Positions 41,859-49,833 of a DNA stretch of 64,000 bases are shown here, piece by piece (positions within the stretch are counted from its first letter, which is position 1; each line of letters begins with the position of its first letter). The stretch is from Acidimicrobiales bacterium. Its GTDB lineage: Bacteria; Actinomycetota; Acidimicrobiia; Acidimicrobiales; Palsa-688. The stretch spans positions 1 through 64,000 of the forward strand of contig DASUWA010000046.1 of the NCBI GenBank assembly GCA_036378675.1, in the 5' to 3' direction. A program made the position numbers and the translations under genes. The notes beneath the pieces are model-generated. The model made no database searches, was not told the origin of the DNA, and saw only the letters and a program-made list of their open reading frames with translations.

Positions 41859-43136
41859 ATGGGCGCGACCTGGGACACAATCGACCGCTATGTGGTGATC
41901 TCCGCCGACACCCACGCCGGCGCAGAGCTGCACGACTACAAGCCGTACCTGCCGTCCCGGCTTCACGACGAGTTCGACCGGTGGGCGGAGACCTACGTAA
42001 GCCCGTTCGACGACCTGGCGATCGCGACCGCGAAGCGCAACTGGGACAGCGAGTTCCGCCTGGCCGAGGTCGACGCCGATGGCGTCTCCGCCGAGATCCT
42101 CTTTCCGAACACGGTTCCGCCGTTTTTTCCCACCGTGCCGAACATCACCATCAAGCTGCCGCGCAGCCGGGAGGAGTTCGAGCTCCGCTGGGAGGGCGTC
42201 AAGGCCCACAACCGGTGGCAGGTCGACTTCTGCTCTTTGACCCCGGGGCGCCGGCGCGGCCTGATCCAGATGTTCCCCCACGACATCGACTTGGCCCTAG
42301 AGGAGATCCGCTGGGGCGTGGAGCAAGGCTGCTTCGGCGGGGTGCTCATCCCCGCGGTTTCGCCCGGTGATCCTCTGGTGCAGCCGCTGTTCCACACCCG
42401 TTATGAGCCGCTGTGGGCGGGCTGCCAGGATCTCGATATCAGCGTCGTGCAGCACGGAGGGACGGGAAGTCCCGAGATGCCGATGGACCAGCCAGCCTCT
42501 AACCCTGTACTGATCACAGAGATGGCGAGCTGGACCCAGCGGACACTTCCTCACCTGATCCTCGCCGGCGTGTTCGAGCGCTACCCGCGACTTCGCTACG
42601 TTCCGACCGAGCAGGGAACGATGTTCTTGCGCATGCAGCTCGCCACGCTCGACGCGATGGTTCCGAGCATGAAGTCATCCGCGGGTAACCGCACCTATGG
42701 AATCTTCGGCGGTTCGTCGGTCGACGAGCTGACCCTCAGTCCGACCGACTACGTGAGGCGGAACTGCTACTTCGGTGCTAGCGCGATGGCACCCTACGAA
42801 GTCAGCATGGTCGAGATGCTCGGCGAGGATCACTTCATGTGGGGCAGCGACTATCCGCATGAGGAGGGCACCGCACCGCACTCGCGTGAGCTGATCCGGT
42901 GGGCGCTTCACGATCAGCCGGTCGAGAGATGCCGGAAGCTGCTCGCCGGCAACGCGGCCCGGGTGTACGGGTTCGATCTGGACGCGTTGACCCCCATCGC
43001 TCAGAAGATCGGCCCGCTCGTCTCCGAGACGCACAAGCCGTTGGGAGACACCGGCTACATGGCTCCGCCTGCGTTCGGTGGACGGCCGTTCGAGGGCGGC
43101 CTTGCGCTGCACCGCCTGGCTCCAGCCCGCGCCTGA
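41859..43136 (+). CDS. Amidohydrolase family protein (amidohydrolase-2/ACMSD-like)
   Basis: 425 residues from ATG 41859, preceded by AGGGAGGGAG, which fixes the start over an ATG-like codon 30 nt earlier. The metal site begins with VVISADTHAG (DxH) and ends with HFMWGSDYPHEEGT (Asp of the last strand). Internal motifs include LFPNTVPPFFP and VPTEQGT. Members of this subgroup, very numerous in acidimicrobia and mycobacteria, decarboxylate or hydrolyse aromatic or lipid-derived acids; substrates are mostly unknown. Confidence 0.83.
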   Translation: MGATWDTIDRYVVISADTHAGAELHDYKPYLPSRLHDEFDRWAETYVSPFDDLAIATAKRNWDSEFRLAEVDADGVSAEILFPNTVPPFFPTVPNITIKLPRSREEFELRWEGVKAHNRWQVDFCSLTPGRRRGLIQMFPHDIDLALEEIRWGVEQGCFGGVLIPAVSPGDPLVQPLFHTRYEPLWAGCQDLDISVVQHGGTGSPEMPMDQPASNPVLITEMASWTQRTLPHLILAGVFERYPRLRYVPTEQGTMFLRMQLATLDAMVPSMKSSAGNRTYGIFGGSSVDELTLSPTDYVRRNCYFGASAMAPYEVSMVEMLGEDHFMWGSDYPHEEGTAPHSRELIRWALHDQPVERCRKLLAGNAARVYGFDLDALTPIAQKIGPLVSETHKPLGDTGYMAPPAFGGRPFEGGLALHRLAPARA

Positions 43137-43218
43137 CCAGATCTTTCTATTCGTCTGAATCGTAGATAAACCGGAAGCCCGGTCGCTGGCTGGGCAGCCC
43201 GGTTTAGCATGTGACGAC

Positions 43219-45234
43219 ATGAACGGCGTAGACCGATCACTCCCCGATGCAAGTACGGGTTCGTTTGCCACTGAGCGGTCGTGGCCTACCGGAGCGAGTC
43301 CCTTCCCGCCGATCGCGGATTACGCGTTCCTGTCTGACTGCGAGAGCAACTGCCTGATCGCCCCCAGCGGTGCCGTCGAGTGGATGTGCGTGCCCAGGCC
43401 AGACTCTCCGTCCATTTTCTCCGCGATCCTCGATCGCAGCGCAGGATCGTTCCGGCTCGGTCCTTACGACGAGATGGTGCCGGCAGCGCGGCGGTACCTG
43501 CCGGGAAGCTTGATGCTGGAGACCACCTGGCAGACGCGAACCGGTTGGGTGATCGTGCGGGACGCTCTGTGCATGGGGCCTTGGCACAACCTGACTGAGC
43601 GCTCCAAGACCCACCGACGTTCACCGACCGACTACGACGCCGAGCACTGCCTCCTTCGATCAGTGAAATGCGTGAGCGGCTCGGTAGACCTGTCGATGAC
43701 ATGCGATCCGATCTTCGACTACGGGCGGGTCGAGCCGGAATGGAGTTACGAGGGCGACGACTACGGTCATCTCGTCGCCACCGGCGCGGGCGTCGGGGTG
43801 ACCTTGCGGCTCACCACCGATCTTCGGCCCGGAATCGAGCGTCGCGGCCTCAACGCACGGACCCGTATGGTCGAAGGCGAGACCCATTTCGTGGCGCTCT
43901 CGTGGTCGCCGCTCCCGCCGCCAATGACCTTCGACGAGGCCGCGGAACGGATGGCCAGAACGGCCGAACATTGGCGTCAGTGGATCACTCAGGGCGATTT
44001 CCCCGACCACAGGTGGCGCAGTTACCTGCAGCGGAGCGCGCTCACGTTGAAGGGGCTGACCTACGCGCCGAGCGGCGCCCTGCTGGCCGCGCCGACGACA
44101 AGCCTGCCGGAGACCCCTCACGGCGAGCGCAACTGGGACTACCGGTACGCGTGGGTGCGTGACTCGACATTCGCGCTGTGGGGCCTCTACACCCTCGGCT
44201 TCGACCGAGAGGCAGACGACTTCTTCTACTTCATTGCCGACTCCCTGGTCGACGCCCAATCTCTGCAGGTGATGTACGGCGTGGGTGAAGAGAAGGAATT
44301 GGAGGAGCAGACGCTTCCGCATTTGTCCGGTTACGAGGGCGCGTGGCCGGTGCGGATCGGCAACGCGGCGTACAAGCAGAAGCAGCACGACGTCTGGGGA
44401 GCCATGCTCGACTCGGTGCTGCTCCACGCCCGTTCCCGTGCCCAGCTGCAGGAATCGATGTGGCCTCTCTTCAAACGGCAGGTTGAGGAAGCTGCGACAC
44501 ACTGGGAGGAACCCGACCGGGGAATCTGGGAGGTGCGCGGTGAACCTCAGCATTTCGTATCGAGCAAATTCATGTGCTGGGTCGCTCTCGACCGAGGCGC
44601 CCGCCTCGCCCGCATGTTCGACGAGGGTGTGTACGCGGAGAAATGGCAGGCCCTGGCAGACCAGATACACGAGGACATCTGCGACAAGGGACTAGACGAG
44701 AGAGGCGTCTTCGTACAGGCGTACGGGTCGAAGTCGCTCGACGCGTCCGTGCTGTTGATGCCGCTGCTGCGTTTTCTTCCACCCGAGGACGAACGGATCA
44801 AGAAGACGGTTCTGGCCATCGCCGATGAGTTGACATACGAGGGTCTGGTGTTGCGCTACAAGACCGAGGAGACGGACGACGGTCTCGAAGGTGCCGAGGG
44901 CACGTTCACGATCTGTTCGTTCTGGCTTGTGTCTGCGCTTGTGGAGATCGGTGAGGTCGAACGGGCGGTGCGGTTGTGCGAGCGGCTGCTTTCATACTCG
45001 AGCCCGCTCGAGCTGTACTCCGAGGAACTCGATCCGCACACCGGGCGGCACCTGGGGAACTTCCCTCAGGCGTTCACCCATCTGGCTCTGATCAACGCGG
45101 TGATGCACGTGATCCGTGCGGAGCAGGCCGCGATCGTGCCGATCACCGTGCACGGGTCGACGAACGCGCCCGGTTCGATTATCGATGGTCACTCGCCGGC
45201 GGATCAGCCGGTCGACGAGGGCTTTCGCTCCTAG
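43219..45234 (+). CDS. Trehalase/glucoamylase, glycoside hydrolase family 15
   Basis: 671 residues from ATG 43219. It matches the mycobacterial trehalase type (Rv2402): IADYAFLSDCESNCLIAPSGAVEWMCVPRPDSPSIF at the N-terminus, then GERNWDYRYAWVRDSTFALWGL (acid Glu/substrate region) and FTICSFWLVSALVEIGEVERA near the C-terminus with Glu in EGAEGTFTICSFW. No signal peptide; probably cytosolic trehalose turnover. It is monocistronic and convergent with the 45401 gene. Confidence 0.9.
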   Translation: MNGVDRSLPDASTGSFATERSWPTGASPFPPIADYAFLSDCESNCLIAPSGAVEWMCVPRPDSPSIFSAILDRSAGSFRLGPYDEMVPAARRYLPGSLMLETTWQTRTGWVIVRDALCMGPWHNLTERSKTHRRSPTDYDAEHCLLRSVKCVSGSVDLSMTCDPIFDYGRVEPEWSYEGDDYGHLVATGAGVGVTLRLTTDLRPGIERRGLNARTRMVEGETHFVALSWSPLPPPMTFDEAAERMARTAEHWRQWITQGDFPDHRWRSYLQRSALTLKGLTYAPSGALLAAPTTSLPETPHGERNWDYRYAWVRDSTFALWGLYTLGFDREADDFFYFIADSLVDAQSLQVMYGVGEEKELEEQTLPHLSGYEGAWPVRIGNAAYKQKQHDVWGAMLDSVLLHARSRAQLQESMWPLFKRQVEEAATHWEEPDRGIWEVRGEPQHFVSSKFMCWVALDRGARLARMFDEGVYAEKWQALADQIHEDICDKGLDERGVFVQAYGSKSLDASVLLMPLLRFLPPEDERIKKTVLAIADELTYEGLVLRYKTEETDDGLEGAEGTFTICSFWLVSALVEIGEVERAVRLCERLLSYSSPLELYSEELDPHTGRHLGNFPQAFTHLALINAVMHVIRAEQAAIVPITVHGSTNAPGSIIDGHSPADQPVDEGFRS

Positions 45235-45261
45235 CTCGGAGAGCAGACCAGGGCGCCTGAT

Positions 45262-45334
45262 CGGGCGTGGAACTTCGCGTCCGGGCGTGGAATTTGACAT
45301 GAAGTCGCGCAGTTCCACTCCCGAAGCGCGAAGT
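45262..45334. repeat. Direct and inverted repeats between convergent genes
   Basis: CGGGCGTGGAA occurs at 45262-45272 and again at 45282-45292. CGGGCGTGGAACT (45262-45274) pairs with AGTTCCACTCCCG (45311-45323) with one mismatch, and ACTTCGCG (45272-45279) pairs exactly with CGCGAAGT (45327-45334). Alternative hairpins can therefore form in this 166-bp gap between trehalase and the 45401 gene. A bidirectional terminator is the simplest explanation. Confidence 0.5.
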
Positions 45335-45400
45335 CACTCCCAAAAGCGAGCCCATCCGACCCAAAGCGATCGGCGGCCCCCCCGGCGACCGCCTGAACGG

Positions 45401-45952
45401 CTAGAGCCACCCGACCCGAGCGCCGGCGCCGCCCTGGTCATCGGCCGGCGCCCCCGGCGGCTCGGCCAACTCTCCGTTGTGCACGCGCGACAGCAGCGAC
45501 GCGACCGTCGCGGCTATCTCCGCCGCCGCTCGGGCGAGGTCGACCGCGTCGGTTGGTCCCACCTCCTCGGCGCTTATGTCTGCGCCGGCGAGAAGCGACG
45601 GAAGGTCGCGCAGTCTTTCGGTCAGCCAGCCGACCGGATCGGCGCTCAACTCGGGTTCGAACTGACGCTGCCCGGGCTCCCATCCGCGAAAGCTCGGATG
45701 GTGATGGGTGCGGTCGTGGCTTCCGGGTGTCCCGTCGACGGTCTCCAACAGGTCGGCACGCCAGATCGGGCGGTCGATGACGATCGGCTGGGCTGCGTAT
45801 ATCGACCCGGTTAGCGGCGGCCGCTCGAGGAATCTCACCTCCAGCCGGACACCTCGCTCGGCGCCTTCTTGGCCGGGCGCAGGGTCAGGATCCTGGAAGT
45901 AGAGGTCGCTCGCCACCACGCCAACTCGCTCGAATCCCCACGTGTACAGCAC
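45401..45952 (-). CDS. Conserved hypothetical protein (probable DUF7700 family)
   Basis: 183 residues from GTG 45952. The upstream open frame is antisense to surE and is discarded. The block VLYTWGFERVGVVASDLYFQ, PGQEGAERGVRLEVRFLERPPLTGSIYAAQPI, and DRPIWRADLLETVDGTPGSHDRTHHHPSF is conserved in a small bacterial family I believe is DUF7700. The C-terminal third (AVDLARAAAEIAATVASLLSRVHNG) is Ala-rich and probably helical. Function unknown. It is divergent from surE with 42 bp between start codons. Confidence 0.65.
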   Translation of the reverse strand: MLYTWGFERVGVVASDLYFQDPDPAPGQEGAERGVRLEVRFLERPPLTGSIYAAQPIVIDRPIWRADLLETVDGTPGSHDRTHHHPSFRGWEPGQRQFEPELSADPVGWLTERLRDLPSLLAGADISAEEVGPTDAVDLARAAAEIAATVASLLSRVHNGELAEPPGAPADDQGGAGARVGWL

Positions 45953-45994
45953 GGTTGCCGAGCCTAGGGCGCTGCGCGTGGTAACACCTGGGGG

Positions 45995-46858
45995 GTGCGA
46001 ATCCTGGTCACCAACGACGACGGCATTCATTCCGACGGTCTCAGAACGCTCGCGATCGCGATGCGCAGGTTCGGCGACGTGACCGTCGTGGCGCCCGACG
46101 ACGAGTACTCCGGCGCCAGCGCCGCGCTCGGCGCGCTGCACAACATGCACCCGGAGGTGCATCAGATGACCCTGGAGGGGCTCGACCAGGTTTGGGCGGT
46201 CAGCGGCCCGCCGGCGCTCTGCGTGATGTTCGCTCGTCTCGGTGCGTTCGGGCCCCCGTTCGACCTGGTCGTCTCGGGCATCAACCCAGGAGTCAACGTG
46301 GGCCGTTCGGTATATCACTCGGGGACCGTCGGCGCGGCCCTCACGGCGAGGTCCGGCGGCATGACGGGTGTGGCGATCAGCCAGGCGGTTCACGGGTTCG
46401 GGATCGAAGGTCAGGGATGGGACGAAATGCTGCGCGATCAATGCTGGGAGGGAGCGGCCGCAGTCGCTTCGGCAGTAGTCGGGGCTCTCGTCGTTGATCT
46501 GCCGCCGGCGCCGGTCGTTGTGAACGTCAACGTTCCCAACCTTGATGTCGAAAAGATGCGTGGGTGGCAGCGAGCGACCATCGGACGGATTCCTCCGCGG
46601 GTGATTGCAGAAGCTCACCTCGAGCCGAAGGTGGGGCACCCCGGTAGCTTCCGGGTGGTGATGAAGTGGGGGGACGCGGTGTCGTTGCCTGAGGGCACCG
46701 ACGGTGGCGCGGTAGAGCGCGATCTCGTGTCGGTGACGATGCTCGGCAGCTTGTCCGAGTCTGCTGACGCCCACCCGCTCGAAGCCGATGAACTGGCGAT
46801 GTCCGCGATCGCGCGATCACTCGACGACCTGTTCGGCGAGGCGCTGAAGGCCGGTTGA
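45995..46858 (+). CDS. surE: 5'/3'-nucleotidase SurE
   Basis: 287 residues from GTG 45995. The N-terminal ILVTNDDGIHSDGL carries the metal-binding DD pair, and VVAPDDEYSGAS, SGINPGVNVGRSVYHSGTVGAA complete the SurE active site. The family dephosphorylates nucleoside monophosphates and other phosphate esters. The C-terminal part is somewhat longer than in E. coli SurE (253 residues), as is common in actinobacteria. Confidence 0.9.
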   Translation: MRILVTNDDGIHSDGLRTLAIAMRRFGDVTVVAPDDEYSGASAALGALHNMHPEVHQMTLEGLDQVWAVSGPPALCVMFARLGAFGPPFDLVVSGINPGVNVGRSVYHSGTVGAALTARSGGMTGVAISQAVHGFGIEGQGWDEMLRDQCWEGAAAVASAVVGALVVDLPPAPVVVNVNVPNLDVEKMRGWQRATIGRIPPRVIAEAHLEPKVGHPGSFRVVMKWGDAVSLPEGTDGGAVERDLVSVTMLGSLSESADAHPLEADELAMSAIARSLDDLFGEALKAG

Positions 46859-46880
46859 AACCCTTAACCGAACTGTTGGC

Positions 46881-47702
46881 TCACGAAGATCTGAGCCCCA
46901 TCGAGCGGTCAAACTCGCCGGCAGCCTGATAGCCCGCTGCGACGTCGCGCTCGGCTTGGGTCAGCAGCGTCTGGTTTTTCGACTGGACCGCCTGCAGGAT
47001 CTCTGTCGAGCCGTTGTAGAAGTCGTTGATCATTTCGCGCCACGGGGCGGTGGCGGATCCCCCGGGGTTCGGAAGGGAAGACGCGGCGGCCACGTCGCTG
47101 TGCAGGGTCTGCCAGTCGGCAAGCCACTTGCTGGCCGACCCGCCCTGGGCGGGATTGTCCGCGTTCAGGGCGAGCTGATCCTGCTTGATCGTGTTGATCG
47201 TCGCGGAGTGATCGGCGAGCCAGGCGCGCTGGGAAATAGTCGTCGAACCCGAGAATGCGACAAGGATGCCGATCCAGGCAGCGAACCCCAGAAAGCCGAC
47301 GACTACCGGCCATCGGATCATTCGCGGCGGCACGTAATGCCCGACCGCGACCAGCCTCGGCCACGGGGGTCCGCTGACCGCCGCCGGATCGGGTGGAGCG
47401 AACCCGGGGCGGGCCCATTGCTGACCGGCGCCCTGTTGACTGCCCCATTGTTGAGTGCCCCATTGCTGACTGGTCTGCCCCCACTGCTGACCGCGCGGCG
47501 CGTTCCAACCATCCGGTTGTGGAGGTGGTGCGGATTGCCCGGCCGGCGAGCTTTCGCCCCACTCGTCGGGGGGGTAGGGGGTCGACGCCGGTAAGCCGGT
47601 GTTGTGCTCCTCGTTGCCGGGCCGGTCCCATGGGTCGTCCCAAGACGGGCCCGTAGACGGCCCAGGTTTCGGGGGCGGAGGAGGAGGTGGTGTGTCGGTC
47701 AA
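46881..47702 (-). CDS. Pro/Gln-rich membrane protein with exported helical domain
   Basis: 273 residues; start TTG 47702 directly follows the DUF4389 gene by 6 bp. Residues 1-110 are cytoplasmic, proline-rich and contain QQWG/QQWGS repeats. A single membrane segment follows (WPVVVGFLGFAAWIGILVAFSG, about 133-154). The exported remainder is mostly helical and polar, with no recognised domain. Unknown function; the low-complexity cytoplasmic tail resembles those of actinobacterial envelope proteins. Confidence 0.7.
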   Translation of the reverse strand: MTDTPPPPPPPKPGPSTGPSWDDPWDRPGNEEHNTGLPASTPYPPDEWGESSPAGQSAPPPQPDGWNAPRGQQWGQTSQQWGTQQWGSQQGAGQQWARPGFAPPDPAAVSGPPWPRLVAVGHYVPPRMIRWPVVVGFLGFAAWIGILVAFSGSTTISQRAWLADHSATINTIKQDQLALNADNPAQGGSASKWLADWQTLHSDVAAASSLPNPGGSATAPWREMINDFYNGSTEILQAVQSKNQTLLTQAERDVAAGYQAAGEFDRSMGLRSS

Positions 47703-47708
47703 TACGGC

Positions 47709-48320
47709 TCAGGGCGCGGTGTCGAAGGGCGGGTAGGCGTCGGTCAAAAGGTAGAAGTACCCATTCACCCGGAACGCCCAACGGAAGTAACCAATGGCGA
47801 AGCTTCGCAACCCCTCCGGCCAGCGCCCGGTGAACAGGACCGCGAACCACGCGACGGCAAGAGCGAGGAAGGCGATGATCCCGAAAAGGGAGAGGACGAT
47901 GAAATGCGGGATGACCAAGAGTCCCCGGAAGAACGTCGTCAGGCGGTTCCGTTCAACTGCGCGCGCCGACCACAAAGCAGCCGGGTAATCGCCCGGATCA
48001 ACGTGACCGGGAACCGGGCTGAAGCTCGGATACTCCACGGTCCACGCGTACAGGTAGCAAGTGATCCGCCACTGGTAGCGGAGCACTCCCGCGATGTAGT
48101 CAGTCCAGCTGTCGGGCATTCGGCCGGTGAACAGGATGGCGAACCACCCGAGGAAGGCGACGATCTCTGCGCCGATCATCAGCAGGTACAACCAGATCTG
48201 GTGCGGTACTACCAGCAGCCAGTTGACGAGAGGACGCCACCTCTCAACGGTTTCGGGGCTGCTTACGTCGAGACCTAGCGGATACCCGCCGCTTTCATAG
48301 GGGACTGCCGCTGCTGTCAT
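47709..48320 (-). CDS. DUF4389-domain membrane protein
   Basis: 203 residues from ATG 48320. It contains two related membrane units, VAFLGWFAILFTGRMPDSWTDYIAGVLRYQWR and LAVAWFAVLFTGRWPEGLRSFAIGYFRWAFR, each with the FTGR-P hallmark of DUF4389, separated by RLTTFFRGLLVIPHFIVLSLFG. Four membrane segments are expected. Such proteins are typical of acidimicrobia and other actinobacteria; function unknown. Co-transcribed with the downstream Pro/Gln-rich protein. Confidence 0.82.
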   Translation of the reverse strand: MTAAAVPYESGGYPLGLDVSSPETVERWRPLVNWLLVVPHQIWLYLLMIGAEIVAFLGWFAILFTGRMPDSWTDYIAGVLRYQWRITCYLYAWTVEYPSFSPVPGHVDPGDYPAALWSARAVERNRLTTFFRGLLVIPHFIVLSLFGIIAFLALAVAWFAVLFTGRWPEGLRSFAIGYFRWAFRVNGYFYLLTDAYPPFDTAP

Positions 48321-48395
48321 CTCGGAAACTCCCTTCGGGAGATGTCTGGCGCTACGGCGGTTCGGCGCCGACAGTAGCGGGCTGGCGACTCGCCA

Positions 48396-48447
48396 CGGCG
48401 GATGCCGGTTCGCGCTGTAACCGCGAACGCGTCTGCCGAGTTTTTTT
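48396..48447 (+). terminator. Strong intrinsic terminator-like hairpin on the plus strand
   Basis: The outer stem CGGCGGATGC (48396-48405) pairs with GCGTCTGCCG (48429-48438) including two G-T wobbles; after a 2-nt bulge, GTTCGCG (48408-48414) pairs exactly with CGCGAAC (48422-48428) around a 7-nt loop. Seven T residues follow at 48441-48447. The polarity fits plus-strand transcription, although both flanking genes are on the minus strand. Confidence 0.65.
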
Positions 48448-48472
48448 CAGGATGCCGGCGTGAATGCGGCGA

Positions 48473-49126
48473 CTACAGCCGGGCTACGGCGAGAACGTGG
48501 CCGCTGGAATCGACCAGCCGGGCCTCGGTGACCCCCGTCAATCCCGAGGGATCCGGCGTGCTCCACGTCCCGCTTCCCTTCACCAGGTCGAACGAGCCCA
48601 TCGTCGTCACGGTGCCATCGGCGTGGATGACCTCGCAGGTGACCCGGCCGGTCGTGTTGACGCCGTTCACACTGACGGTAAGCCATGACGGATGACCGTA
48701 GGTTTCGACCTCTCCGACCGCGTGGCCGGCTGAGATCAGGTCCGCTTGGGTTTGGACGTGATGGTGAGTCGTGGTCTGACCAGCCATCCACCCGATGGCT
48801 CCGAAGACCAGTGCGACAGCCGCGGCGGCGGAGAGAACCGCAAACCGGCGCGAGTTGATCGGGAAGAGCAAACGCCGGATGCCCGAGTGGGACGCGCTCG
48901 CGAGAACCCGCCGGTCGAAACCAAGAGGCGGTTCGGTGCCCGGCACGAGCTCGAGCAGGCGGTCGGCGACGGGGGTCAGGGATGCGACTTCGGCCGCGCA
49001 CTGCGGGCAGGACCGCAGGTGCATCCGTGCGGATTCCGCCTCGGCTTCGGGGAGTATCCCGAGGGCGAGCTCCGGAGCGAGGTCAATCACGTGACCCTCG
49101 TTGCTGGGTGTGTGTGGCTCAGCCAT
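48473..49126 (-). CDS. Membrane anti-sigma factor with zinc-binding domain
   Basis: 217 residues from ATG 49126, overlapping the sigma gene by 8 bp. The N-terminal cytoplasmic domain (about 1-85) has HLRSCPQC, the H-x3-C-x2-C zinc motif of ZAS-type anti-sigma factors (RskA-like layout). One membrane segment follows (FAVLSAAAAVALVFGAIGWMAG, about 93-114), and then an exported domain of about 100 residues with beta character (WLTVSVNGVNTTGRVTCEV), as in RskA-family sensors. It should sequester the coupled ECF sigma until the exported domain is triggered. Confidence 0.88.
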   Translation of the reverse strand: MAEPHTPSNEGHVIDLAPELALGILPEAEAESARMHLRSCPQCAAEVASLTPVADRLLELVPGTEPPLGFDRRVLASASHSGIRRLLFPINSRRFAVLSAAAAVALVFGAIGWMAGQTTTHHHVQTQADLISAGHAVGEVETYGHPSWLTVSVNGVNTTGRVTCEVIHADGTVTTMGSFDLVKGSGTWSTPDPSGLTGVTEARLVDSSGHVLAVARL

Positions 49127-49670
49127 GGTGCAGTACCCCTGGATCGAGCGCTGAGCGAAGCTTGTGCATCGCGGAGCGGATGCGGGTTTTCGCGGTCCCC
49201 AGCGGAATGTCCTCGGCGTCGGCGACCTGCTGCGCGGTGAAGCCGTAGACGCCGGCCATCACCACCGCCCGGGCCTGCTCTGCGGGTAGCGACCCGATCG
49301 CTTGTCGAAGCTCGGCAGCCGACTCTTTGCGCATCGATAGCTGCTCGGGCTCGTCGAATCCGGGACCCATGAGCCGGACGAGGTCCGACGGGTCGAGAGG
49401 AGTCGACTTGCGCCCCCGGGCGGCGTCCACGGCGAGGTTGTGGGCGATCGTTGTGAGCCAGGTCCGGACCGACCCTCGGGTCGAGTCGAATCCCGGGGCT
49501 GCCCGCCACGCACGCACGAACGTCTGTTGGGCGACGTCTTCGGCCAGGGATGCTTCACCGAGCACGGCCAAGGCAACACCGAAGATGTGCCTTTGGAAGC
49601 GCCTGACGAACGCCAGGCCGACTTCGGGGCCCCCGCCGGCCAACCCGGCGAGGAGGGCCTCGTCGCTCAT
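49119..49670 (-). CDS. ECF-type RNA polymerase sigma factor (SigK-like group)
   Basis: 183 residues from ATG 49670; the longer in-frame extension begins at TTG 49757 and lacks sigma homology. Region 2 contains SLAEDVAQQTFVRAWRAAPGFDSTRGSVRTWLTTIAHN and region 4 contains LPAEQARAVVMAGVYGFTAQQVADAEDIPLGTAKTRIRSAMHKLR. The pair with a membrane RskA-like anti-sigma places it near SigK. The target promoters are unknown. Confidence 0.9.
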   Translation of the reverse strand: MSDEALLAGLAGGGPEVGLAFVRRFQRHIFGVALAVLGEASLAEDVAQQTFVRAWRAAPGFDSTRGSVRTWLTTIAHNLAVDAARGRKSTPLDPSDLVRLMGPGFDEPEQLSMRKESAAELRQAIGSLPAEQARAVVMAGVYGFTAQQVADAEDIPLGTAKTRIRSAMHKLRSALDPGVLHHG

Positions 49671-49833
49671 GCGATCCGCTGGCAGCCCGATTCGCGGCAC
49701 AACCAATGATACGAGCGGGGCGGCGTTTTCGATTGGTCGGCGTTTCCGTTTGTTCAATCGGCGTACAGAGGGCGTTCAGGCGGGCCTTGCCGGCCCGCTC
49801 CGGGAGCGGCCGCAGAAGTGCCTCCGACTCAGG

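Noticed and set aside
45953-46774. N-terminal extension of the 45401 gene across surE
   Set aside because: Antisense to surE and without homology; the conserved domain begins at GTG 45952.
49671-49833. Autoregulatory ECF promoter upstream of the sigma gene
   Set aside because: A GGAAAC-like and a CGTATC-like element are present but about 28 nt apart, too far for an ECF promoter.
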